Positions 9,887 to 48,440 of a stretch of 64,000 nt of DNA are shown in pieces. The stretch is from Pollenia angustigena (lineage: Eukaryota; Arthropoda; Insecta; Diptera; Polleniidae). Position numbers and translations under genes: made by a program. The notes beneath the pieces were generated by a model, which worked only from the letters and a program-made list of their open reading frames with translations, searched no databases and had not been told where the DNA came from. The stretch covers positions 222,455,803 to 222,519,802 of the forward strand of contig OV884059.1 of NCBI GenBank assembly GCA_930367215.1, written 5' to 3'. The number at the start of each line of letters is the position of its first letter. The stretch's first letter is position 1.

Positions 9887-12815
9887 ACCATCGCTTTCAA
9901 CAATTATGTTCTAACTCGCAGTTTTTTCAAGATTTTCTATATACAATCGAAAACGAATTCCGAGTTTTGTCCCGTTTGTACCAAGTTTTTATGATATATA
10001 TTTTGCTTATATATCAGAAGTACAAACATCCATTAAAGCTACCTTTTGCACTACACAAAGTATTATAATAGGTTACCAAAAAATGGGAAAAAGAAAAAAT
10101 GTTCTTACTTTGTTTATATTAACTTTTTGGATCATCCTCGCAATTGAAAACTTACGACAAATTCATACTCAGTACGCACATGCCATTATGAATTACATTG
10201 AAATTGCCGACATAGATTATTAATTAAAGCGTAAACTATAGTACGTATGAGTTATTTTTCCTCTACTTTTACTTATCTTTTCATTAATGTGGAGTAATAA
10301 TGATTACAAAAAAGTTTTTTTTAATAAAGTTGGTAAATGAACTTTTTCATTTCACAATCGATCGCAACCTTAATGATAACGAAAAATATTTTTCGATGTA
10401 AAACAATAACAAAAAGAAATAGAATCAATGTCATTATTATGGTTTAAAAAACAGGTGTATTTATTCGCTTAAAATACAAACATACATGCATTTGTATGTG
10501 TAATCTGAAAATTACATACTTATAGTTTTTAAAAATATGCGCCAGACATTATAGACATTTCGATGTTATTCACCTACTTAAGCGGTTACATTGAGACTTG
10601 GTAAATAATGATTGATTTCAAAAGAAAACATTAAACAAATATGATTTTTAAAATAAACGTTTTGTTTTCATTTTTTATTCAAATGTTTTTTGTTTAATTA
10701 CAATTTTAATGAGCATACACTATTGAAAGCTACTTGTAATGTTTTATTTGTGCTAAATTAAAGTTCACTGAACTGTGTGTGTATTTTTTTTTTAGAAAAT
10801 AATAATAAAATTAATAAATTAAATTTCAATAAACATGGAATCTTTTTTACAGTTAGTAAGACTATTTGGCATTTCGCTGCTTTAAAACTTTTAGATTTGA
10901 TACAAAGATGGAAAAAAGTTATTTGCCACCTTGTTTAACTTGATTTTGTTACGTTACTTGATTTGTAAACCTTGTTATATTAAGCTAACGATTTGTTTTC
11001 ACAAAATTGACAATTGCCATATTCGAATGGGCTTGTCATTGACATTGACAACAAAAAGTTGTCAATATTATAATTAAGTAACCTATTCGTATTTAATATT
11101 TATAGAAATAACTACTACGAAAAGATTTATGATTTTATATTAATCCATAACTTTTCAAAGTTTTATTATGAAATTACCTAAAAATTAGGAATTTGCTTAT
11201 CTTTTACTTAAAGTTGTATCAGCTGAGAAAATATTCGTAACGACTTAAGATAATCTCATTTCTAACAAACGGCTCTAATTGATTGTACAATCTATTGACC
11301 ATACAAGGTTCTCGCATGTACGATAAAATAATAGAAAACTTAAAATCAGAAAAACATGCAAGACTCATAAACGGTTTTACCTGACCTTCATATTTAAAAC
11401 CACCATAAATTTGGAGGCGTTTATGCTGAAATTTTCGAAGCATAAAAATATTTTTCATTGATACTTTTAGTATATCGATCGATATAGAATAACTTTCTAA
11501 GTCGATTATATAATATTTTAAATCGCCCGTCTGGTCAGCTGGCTGGCTATCTGTGTGTCCATATACAAATTTTAAGCAAATCTTGGCCGCCATTTCAAAG
11601 CTTAATCAATGAAATAAGGTCTATAAGCTACTGCTGGCTTAAGTATTTTATATTGTGCGAATAGGTCTATGATTTTACATAGCCTTAATACAAGTGTCCT
11701 TCCGGAACAGAGCGTTTCTGTTTATAAACCTTCTATTAATGATAGTATGTATTTTTTATCAAGTTCAGCTCATTTTTTATTTCAGCAGTAATCACACTTG
11801 ACCAAATAATCTCATATTGATTATTTAGAAAAAATGTCAAAAAAAAAAGTGAAATAAGACCCCGATTTCTGAAATGAAATAAGACCCCAATATGTATAAT
11901 GCACTATGCGCCCACGATTTGGCGTAAAAGCAACAAATTATTATTATGTATAATGCAAATAATTTTACAGTTTTGGTTTAAAGGATCGCGCGATAGATGC
12001 ATATGTAGCATGTTTGGCTTCGACTGTGCCCAAAGATTTCCTCTTCTATCGTAAAACAATGCCGGTTTCGCTATCTTAAACTTCTCTGCCTAACCTTCGG
12101 CTGGGCGAAAAGATTTACTCATTTACGGTTTAACGAACACCAACACCGAAGACCGGCTACGCAGAGAAGATTTAGATTTAGATTACTATATTGAATTCAT
12201 ATAGTAGTCCCGGAAGCCTAAAAGGCCGAATGGATTACATAGTATTTCTACAAGTAGTTACATTTACTTTAAATTACTTAAAACTAGCCCTAGTTGCGCG
12301 AAACATGTATATTACAGGAATTAGGAAAGAAAAAATATACATACATAATATAAGGTCCAGATTTAGTTAGCGAAGCCGGTGTTTATTATACCATAAAGGA
12401 GAACACCCTTGTCTTAAATATGTAAATGCGAAAAAAATTAATTTTTTGTAACTATTGTATTTCTAAGATGACTAAAACGCATCAGGATTTTGTAGGGAAC
12501 AGTTTTTCAACGTGAAGGGAAACATCGGACTTCTTTTTAGAATAAATTAAATTACATTACACGATCAAGTTGTTCTTGCTAGACTTTTACATATACTGCT
12601 TGTCAAAATTTACATAAATTGAAAGCTGTGACGTAGGCTGCACTCAATTTGTAAGCAATTTACTTCCAAGATGTCAACAACAACACAATTTATAAAGACA
12701 AACTTATACTCAGCTGTTAAATTGAAAGTAAAATTGCCAAAAAAGATGGAAAGGTGAAATTGAAAGCCATCTCGTGGTCAATTTAAAAAGTGTGAGTGGT
12801 TTAGTAAAAAAGTAA
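9887..12815. other. Intergenic stretch; one old Helentron trace
   Basis: No host gene can be supported. The 124-codon minus ORF at 11219-11593 overlaps a decayed Helentron-like segment (11440-11665), so it is not called as a gene. Around 12060-12190 the base composition is slightly higher in GC, but no exon with splice sites was convincing. Confidence 0.4.
11440..11665 (+). mobile_element. Decayed Helentron (family 2) fragment
   Basis: GTCAGCTGGCTGGCTATCTG followed by 'tgtccata..caaatttt' and 'aatcttggcc' aligns by eye with the CAGGCTGGCTGGCTGTCCAT region of the copy at 28372. Both ends are missing. Confidence 0.45.
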
Positions 12816-12957
12816 GTGCCGGTTCACACATGTCAAGTTTGACTAGTCAAGTCTTGAGTTTTTAGGAGAGAGGGGAGAAGAAATTTCATTCTCTTGTCCC
12901 TTCTCTCCTAAAAGATCAAGACTTGAAGAGTCAAACTTGACTTGTGTGAACCAGCAC
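12816..12957. mobile_element. Snap-back MITE (GTGCCGGTTCACAC family), copy 1
   Basis: The whole 142-bp element folds back on itself. The left arm starts GTGCCGGTTCACACATGTCA and the right arm, reverse-complemented, starts GTGCTGGTTCACACAAGTCA. Inner blocks TTTTAGGAGAGAGGGGAGAA and its complement also pair. TAA flanks both ends (12813-12815 and 12958-12960). Other copies are at 24396 (truncated) and 50454. Confidence 0.85.
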
Positions 12958-13984
12958 TAAGAGTGTATTGCAAATTGAGAGGCAAAACTTGATCGTTTGG
13001 CCGCCAAGTTAAGGTGCATGTAGGCGATATGTTTTTTACATCTGACTTGTCAACTTTTCAAGTCACATGTAATTGTGCATGTCTGTCAAAATGGCTGCTT
13101 TTCCAGAAGGTTTATAATATTCAGTCACAAACGTATGCACATGTAATTTGCTTCTGACATTGTCTCTGTTTTTTCCCCCATAGTTGCTACAAATACCAAA
13201 AAAAAAAATGCCGCCACGAAAATTTGTATTTACGCCGTTAAATAATTAAGCCTTCTTAACATATTTTTCTTTCTTTTCTAAAATTATAACCGGTAAAGCC
13301 CAAACACTAAAGTATTTACAAACGAATTTTCAAGATTTTACCCTATTAAGAAATTAACAGCAGTCATCGGCCAAAAAAAACAAAGAGGTTAAAATTTATA
13401 TAAGAATTATTTGTGCCGAATACTATCTAGATATTGACATCCATATGAGATTTGTTTGTCATAAAGGGATTTTAGGAACGGTCCCTAAATGGTTTATTAA
13501 TTCGAATATAAATTTATATCGAGACATTTTTGGCCATCAAGAATCATTTTGTAAGCGCAAAAAAATTAAGACAGCGACATATCGGGCCCTTTTTGCGATT
13601 ATATCACAGGCGACAATTTATCGAAATTTGGTTTTTTCTTGCAAATAGATTATAAGTACTCGTAACTATGACGAACAAATTTATAGACTTTGAATTTAAA
13701 CAGTTGCGGAGAAAAATCCCATCTAAATCTAAATAAAGTTTTGTTTTTGCTTAAGAAAAAAAAAAATAAAAACCCTTCTCCAGTAAAATTTTCCTTTTAC
13801 CACTTACAATATAATCGCAAATAGGGCTCGATAAAACTATATTTCTAATCGGTGCAAGGATATGCCTATGCCTGTATGGCAGATACATCCTGAATTAAAC
13901 ATTTTTACTTTTATCCACAATTTCTATCAGAATGTTGCTGCATTACGATTAGAATTCACTTAATATTAATTTGTGTATCTAAAT
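12958..13984. other. AT-rich intergenic stretch, nothing recognised
   Basis: No paired repeat or exon seen; the ORF near 13445 is not supported by codon pattern or splice context. Confidence 0.35.
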
Positions 13985-14135
13985 CAGTGTTCGAAAATAA
14001 ACAGTAAATATTGCTCCTTAGTGTTCGGTTCGGTAGATTTGTGGAAAGCACAAGCTCTAATAGTGTTTGTGTAGGAAATCTTTTAAAAAATAAGGTTTCC
14101 CTGTTAATTCCGTTCGGTTTCTTTTTAAAGAATTA
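13985..14135 (+). mobile_element. hAT-like terminal fragment (CAGTGTTCGAAAATAAAC family)
   Basis: Starts CAGTGTTCGAAAATAAACAG and contains GTTCGGTTCGGTAGATTTGT and TTTCCCTGTTA. The same sequence appears in inverse orientation at the right end of the 45054-45595 element. Only one end is present. Confidence 0.6.
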
Positions 14136-14297
14136 CAAACTTCATTCTAAAGGTGGCACAAGTAAGATTTAAGCTAAGTGCTATTGTTTTTTAGCTTTTA
14201 TCCGATTTTTGTTCAATAATTTTTATAATCAAATGGACTATACAATAAAATTATAAAACTTTGGATTTTAATTTTAGTTGTGGTACAAAACAAATTC

Positions 14298-14427
14298 TGT
14301 GGGGTAATTCTGTAACTTTTAAACGACAAAAATGTGTCGTTAAGTAGTAAATTTTAAGTATTTTTAAGCCAAAATTTTCTACTTAACGAAAAATTTTTGT
14401 CGTTAAAAATTTAGAGAACTACCCCAC
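14298..14427. mobile_element. Snap-back MITE (TGTGGGGTA ends)
   Basis: Left arm TGTGGGGTAATTCTGTAACT and right arm (reverse-complemented) TGTGGGGTAGTTCTCTAAAT. Inner arms AACGACAAAAATGTGTCGTT and TACTTAACGA also pair. One near-complete hairpin of 130 bp. A target duplication is not obvious. Confidence 0.65.
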
Positions 14428-15540
14428 ACAAATAACCGTTATTTGTGTTTTTAAAAAAGACTTTACATAAAGGTAAGCTGTCAGATACACTGGTTAATTA
14501 GCTTTACAAAAATGTCTATTGCGTATTCTAAGCACTTTATTAATCTTTTGTTTTGCTTATGGGACAGAGCACTGTGCGACAAGTTCACCTTGTTAAATGT
14601 GCCTTGAAGTCAAAAAAATTTCAAAATGTATTCAATGAGTTTTTTCATGTTACAGCTTAGTGCATAGATTATACATACATATCGATGGATTAATACAAAA
14701 AAGGCGTAACTCGATTTTTTGTAAGTTCAAAGGGAAAGATAAAAATACTAATGAAATCCGTAAAATTTTGGATATAAAAAAAAGTTTGAATCGATTTTTA
14801 ATAAAAATATGCAACATTTACGCATTTGTCTACCATAATAAACAAAAAAAAAATTTTAAGAAAAATTGAGTTACGGCTTCTTTATATTAAGCCATCGATA
14901 TACATACAAAATAATTCTCTTATTCTGGATTGCATAAAATATGTCCTCATCAACAATTCCCAAAAAAAAAAAAAATTTTATACTTTTTTTAAAGGTATTT
15001 TTGAAATAAGAACAAACTTATGGTGTTTTCTTTTCTACAAAAAATGTGATATTTTATTTAAAAAAATGCAATTTAGAGTCTTTTTCTTAAAAATTTTGCT
15101 TCGAAACGGGTTGGTTGTTTTATTCTAAAAAACTCACCCTTTTTTGGAAGCAAAATTTTTATGAAACAGACACCAAATTGCATGTTTTTAAGTAAAATGT
15201 CACACTTTTTTGTAGAAAAGAAAACACCATTAAACAATTTTTTAAATGCATTTTCTTTCGCTGGAAATCTGTTACGTACTTCAAGGGATCCGTTGCTTTA
15301 AAGAATTTCTAAGGTCAAAAATCGTTTAAGGCTTATAAAAATACACTACTTGTGTTGTACTAGTTAAATAAATTATAACATTTTAATTCATAAATTAAAA
15401 CTTTGTTCACACTTGGCAAATATTCTCTCTTTTAATAAGTTAACATAACCTAACACCTGCTGCATACATTAATGAATGTATGCATAAATGTGTAATTATT
15501 TATTTTTTAACACATACAGTTTACTACAGCTATATACAAA
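14428..15540. other. AT-rich intergenic stretch with an inverted local repeat
   Basis: TGGTGTTTTCTTTTCTACAA (15020) recurs inverted as TTGTAGAAAAGAAAACACCA (15211), with further pairing around TTTTGCTTC/GAAGCAAAA. This makes an inverted repeat at about 15015-15235. The 100-codon ORF over it has no independent support. Confidence 0.5.
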
Positions 15541-15736
15541 CAGTGACACAGAAAACAATACATACCTCACCAACAAATGTGTTTTATGTAAGCATTTAAA
15601 TTATTATTTAACAAAAACTATATTGTATAATTCCTTGTAAAAAATAAAAAAAAAAATTTAAAACAAAATATTTATTGAAAAATTTAATAAATTCAACTTT
15701 TAATAGTGGGTCAATTATACATACCCTTACTCCAGG

Positions 15737-16539
15737 CAGTGATGCCAGGAACATTTTCAAAAAATCCCTACGTGTGTCCAAAAAAAATCCCTTTTTTCCC
15801 CTACAACCAAAAAAAAAAATTCCCTACACTTTTCCCTACGTTAAAAATTTATTGTTTTTAGCGACAAGCAAACAAATACATATTTATTTTGTTAATATTT
15901 TGTACATATTGATTATAATAAAATTTATTTATTAAAAAAATAATTAATTTCAAAAATAGCACTGTGTGACAACTTCAATTTTTTTTCTTTTTGACGGAAC
16001 CGCCTCTAAAAATCCTTTACACTAGAACAAAACAGAGTTAAACTTCGTGTTTGATTTATCATTTTCTCATATTCTGTTAATTTTTTTAAGAGCTTAATAG
16101 TTTTCCAGAATACTTATTTTTAATAATTTTTTTAGCATAAGTATCTAATAATTTTTAGCAAACTTGGTACCAAATAAAAGGGAACTCTGTAAAATTTAAA
16201 AAAAATGTTTTCTTCAGTTCCCCTGAACTTAAATATAAAAAAAATTTCTTTTAAAAGTAAATCATTTCATATTCTTAAAAGTTTTCATTTAAAATTTTAA
16301 ATTGTATATTTTTATTTGTGTGGTTGTTTTTTTACAAACACATTTCTATGCAGAAATTTCATTTATTAGATATTTGCTCTTAATATTCGCATACATTTCA
16401 GAGAATGTGAGTGCGAATGGAAATAGCAAAAATTAGAGCATTTGCCTTAATATAAAAAATCTGTCCTTTTTCCCTTCGCCTGAAATTTTTCGAAAAAATC
16501 CCTACAAAAAGGGAAAATTCCCTACATTTCGCATCACTG
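15737..16539. mobile_element. hAT MITE inserted in the Tc1-like element
   Basis: Ends CAGTGATGCC... and ...GCATCACTG are the typical hAT type. The inner match is between AAAATCCCTACGTG on the left and GGGAAAATTCCCTACATTTC on the right. The 8-bp target duplication actccagg / actacagg (15729-15736 and 16540-16547) has one mismatch. There is no transposase; the 86-codon ORF at the left end is accidental. Confidence 0.85.
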
Positions 16540-16699
16540 ACTACAGGTCAACGGTACTTTTAAATTTTCAAACAATTTAAACAAATTTAGTCTCTACGTT
16601 AAAATACCTCCTGTCTATCAGTAACATTTAAAAAGGTTTGTAATCGTTCGATTTAAATTTTTACAACAATGGGTTTAAAAGTTACAGAAGTAAGCTGTA

Positions 16700-17280
16700 A
16701 TGGAGTTCGATAAAAAGCCAATAAATAACCATGAAATCTCTTGGAAAAATTTATTCTTTAGCGACGAAAGTAAGTTTAAACGAAAAATAATAAATATCTG
16801 CAACCTAAGAACTCGATGCTGCAGTACAGTAAAACACGTAGAAGGTTCTATTATGGATTGGGGTGTTTTGTCGGCGTTTGAGGGTAGTAATTTAGTTTTA
16901 ATTGAGAAGACAATTAATCGATTTGTGTATTTGAACGTATAATTGAATAGTAAAATAATTTGAGAAAGCTGGCATCTAAAATGGGTCTGTATATAAACTG
17001 GTACTTCCAGCAGGATAACGTCCCAAAATATACTGCGGCCATTGCAAAGGAATGGCTGTTATATAATGTACGAAAACAATTGCATTTTCCACCAAAGTCG
17101 CCTGACCTACTTCTATTAGAAGTCCTATTAGAAATTTATGAGAAAAATTGGGTTGCATGATAAGAAAAACTACAATAAGGAAGAAACAAGATCTAAAAAA
17201 AAGCTTCTTGCAAGGAATGGTTGAAAATTTCTTCGGATACTACGGCTAAACTGGTCTTTAAGAAAGTAAAGGAGGTTTAA
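16700..17280 (+). pseudogene. Tc1-family transposase remnant (DD34E)
   Basis: The transposase would cut and paste the element at TA sites. Two out-of-phase pieces are visible. The first (16700-16942) carries LFFSDESKFK, with the first catalytic Asp, and GSIMDWGVLSA. The second (16960-17160) carries YFQQDNVPKYTAAIAKEW, with the second Asp, and PPKSPDLLLLE, with the catalytic Glu exactly 34 residues after it (DD34E). The N-terminal DNA-binding half is missing and a frameshift lies at about 16943-16960. Homology to Tc1 continues weakly to the stop near 17280. Inactive. Confidence 0.85.
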
Positions 17281-17372
17281 CAAGATATTAATAAATTAAC
17301 ATTTTGTATTAAATAGAATTATACACTATGAAGTTTGTGTACTTTTCTGTGTTAATTTAATTTTTTAATAAT

Positions 17373-18829
17373 AAAGCTTCGTTCACAATGGTAGCAACAA
17401 TTTCGTTTTTTACAAATTCTTATTTCTTCTCAGAGTATTATGTAGATATTTTATTTATTTATTTATCACAAGTATTTTATAAAAATCTTAATTTATAAAA
17501 TACTTAAATTCAAAATAGTGCGGACTACTAGATCATTGCACCATATTTTCTTAATTTAAATTTCCTTCAGGATATTGGCTAGGTTCAAGATATATTTTAT
17601 TTTTTTTATTTCATCCTTATTGTTGGAATTGAAGATAGATTCTAAAGGTTCATCAGAGGCGGTTAATGGACATTCTATAAATATGTGATTGTTAGTCTTT
17701 CCCGACAGTATTCACATTGCATGGGCTGTGTTTGTTCATAGAGGTGTTTAGTGCTGAATCTTGTGGTTCCGAGTCTGGTCCGTGCTATTATGATACAATC
17801 TTGGCGGCTAAGATTTGTGTTATAGGGCGGCCTTGTTATGTTGTTGTTGTGCGATCTTAGAAAGCTATTGGAGCCGTTCCATTGCTCTTGTAAAAGTTGT
17901 TTTTGGAAATATTTATGGAAATTAATCAGTACTGATGTTAGTGGGGGTACTTCAAATATAAGAGGTAGATTTTTTGCATTTTTTGCAGCCATATCTGCAT
18001 ATTGATTTCCTGGTATCCCCTGGTGACCCGGAATCCAAAGTATCACTACCTTTTCTTCCAGTGTATGGTCTTTTAAAATATATTTCCTTGTTTCACTGTC
18101 TGCTTTCAATAATTTTACCACACTTAAGCTGTCAGTGCAGATAAGAGTTTTCTGCTGTTTTGTTTATGCATATTCTACTGCACATTTTATTGCTGATAGT
18201 TCAGCACTGAAAATTCCAGCTTGATATGGAAGTATTGATTGGCGAACGATTTCATAACTTCGACTTTTTTGTTCTACTACTGCGCACGATGGGATGCCAT
18301 CCGAAAATGATCCATCGGTAAATATTGTTATACTTGCATTGTATTTATCTTTTTCTCTTAAGTAATATGTAGATATATTTTCCTTTAATTTTTTGAACAA
18401 AATTTTAACTAAAGTTTTTGTAAGAAAAGATAAACTCACTGCTTATTGTTGATGTTTTGTTTATGTTTGATGTTGGTACAAGTAAGACTTTTGAGTGTTA
18501 ATAATTCTTATTCGCTTTAGGGTTTTATTTGTATAATATTTTTAGCTTTTCTAAAATCTTTGGAAAAGGTTTCCTCATGAGCTGGCCTAAGCAACCATTG
18601 AAATGCGCATAGAAGCTAGCTTTTTTTTTAAGTTGAGTCTACTTTTACTTTTGAACAAAAAATTTTAACAAAATGTTTTGAAAATAATAATAAATACCTA
18701 CGTTATATTGGTGTGGGTAAAATTTGCAAACGTTTTCTTAATTGAAAATGTGTATAGTTGCGAAAGAATTGTTGCTTTATTGTGAACACCAAATAAAAAT
18801 GTTGTTGCCATTGCGAACGAAGCTTTACT
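17373..18829. mobile_element. Inverted-repeat element holding a LINE fragment
   Basis: AAAGCTTCGTTCACAATGGT (17373) recurs inverted at 18829 (AAAGCTTCGTTCGCAATGGC), with ACAATTT/ACATTT continuing inward. Between the arms is the RNase H-containing LINE fragment. The simplest reading is a snap-back element in the 3' part of the Tc1-like transposon that later received the LINE. Confidence 0.6.
17448..18620 (-). pseudogene. 5'-truncated non-LTR retrotransposon (RNase H end of ORF2)
   Basis: Minus-strand reading. The RNase H domain begins with ITIFTDGSFSDGIPSCAVV (18439-18164 piece) and AELSAIKCAVEYA. After a frameshift/stop at about 18122-18170 it continues through IPGHQGIPGNQYADMAAK, the RNase H C-terminal motif, and ends with a Cys cluster (CEYCRERLTITYL). 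The 3' side runs into TAAATAAATAAATAAA-like sequence on the minus strand, the usual LINE tail. The clade looks like I/R1/Jockey with RNase H. Reverse transcriptase is nearly all lost. Confidence 0.85.
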
Positions 18830-18920
18830 TGTTTACAAGTTAGTTTTTGTTAACAAATAATTGAAATTTTTTACAAAAACACATTTTTTGGTGGGGTATG
18901 TATAGATTTCTGTGTCACTG

Positions 18921-19307
18921 TATGTTTATCGACAAACAAAGATAACTCTTTAGGAAATGTCAACCACGAACAACATAAAATACAATTATAATCTTCTGGT
19001 CTAGATGTCATGTATTCATAAATAATAACAAGAAGAAAAAAATTACCCGCCTAAAACATGTTAATGCACTTTTTGTCATGGTAATGTTAAAGATTTCAAC
19101 TAATGCTTATTTTCCTTCTCATTTTTAGGTTTTTTAATATTTTTATTTATTTTTTGGTTTTGTCTTATAAATTAAAACAAATAATATAAAAAAACTGTGA
19201 TAAATATATGTATAAAATACAATAACAAGAAAAATATACAATAGAACAAAATTATAATAATACAAAAAAAAAAAAAAACTAATTAAAAAAACAACCTAAA
19301 CGAAATA
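18921..19307 (+). promoter_or_regulatory. Region upstream of Pvf exon 1 (probable 5' UTR/promoter)
   Basis: Very AT-rich with A-runs (19263-19278) right up to the ATG at 19308. No TATA box or initiator could be chosen with confidence. The transcription start, or an extra 5' non-coding exon, cannot be placed by eye. Confidence 0.35.
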
Positions 19308-47946
<28,639 letters not shown>

Positions 47947-48057
47947 TTTTTTTGTTTTAATCATATCTATATATTTTAGAAACTAATATTTGTCAGTATT
48001 TAGTGTTTAAAAGTAAATGCACGTTTAATTAAGATTTTCAAAAAATTTATAGTTTAG

Positions 48058-48215
48058 TTCAAGGGGAATTCGTACAGGTTACCGCATCAGAGAGTTTTTA
48101 TTTGTATAGAGTTTGACATTTGGAATACATACATATAACTTCATACATAAAAGGGACAGACAGCATAACTCTCTCTCTCTCAGATGCGGCTACCTGTATG
48201 AATTCACCTTGGTTT
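48058..48215. repeat. Foldback in the predicted Pvf 3' UTR
   Basis: CAAGGGGAATTCGTACAGGT + TACCGCATC on the left pairs with the inverse of GATGCGGCTACCTGTATGAA + TTCACCTTGG on the right, extended by GAGAG / CTCTCTCTCTC. The arms are about 45 nt with a loop of about 65 nt. It lies between the exon 6b stop and the AATAAA at 48407, so it would be transcribed. Confidence 0.8.
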
Positions 48216-48406
48216 ATTCAGACGTATGTATAATGACAGATGTCAACGGTACTTTAAATTTAGGACCATTTTTTAAAACGTTTTAATTAAAAGTTTCGTT
48301 TTTATATTTCTAAGCGAAATCTTCTCTTGCGCTATTAAAATAATGTGTTCGGAAATTCTAATAAAAATGTGAACAGTGATACAATTTTTATTTGCTAGAC
48401 TAGTGC

Positions 48407-48412
48407 AATAAA
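48407..48412 (+). terminator. Pvf: Polyadenylation signal candidate for Pvf (exon 6b)
   Basis: AATAAAATAAAAAT follows the exon 6b stop by about 460 bp, with no earlier canonical AATAAA noticed on this strand. A T-rich/GT stretch follows inside the next transposon. Confidence 0.45.
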
Positions 48413-48440
48413 ATAAAAATATTTTCAGACATATGTACAT

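Larger units (their letters stand above)
15541..18920 (+). mobile_element. Tc1-like transposon, with nested insertions
   Basis: The outer ends are inverted repeats: CAGTGACACAGAAAACAATA on the left and CAGTGACACAGAAATCTATA on the right (reverse-complemented), continuing through CATACC.CACCAA.AAATGTGTTTT. TA follows the right end. Inside lies a broken Tc1-family transposase (16700-17280). A hAT MITE (15737-16539) and a segment with a LINE fragment (17373-18829) have inserted since, stretching a roughly 1.2-kb element to 3.4 kb. Confidence 0.8.

Noticed and set aside
11219..11593. 124-codon minus ORF
   Set aside because: Its 5' third overlaps a decayed Helentron fragment; no domain, splice site or second copy of the protein seen.
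14660..15128. Overlapping 69- and 100-codon ORFs
   Set aside because: Lys/Phe/Ile-rich from A/T runs, overlapping in different frames, and partly covered by an inverted repeat.
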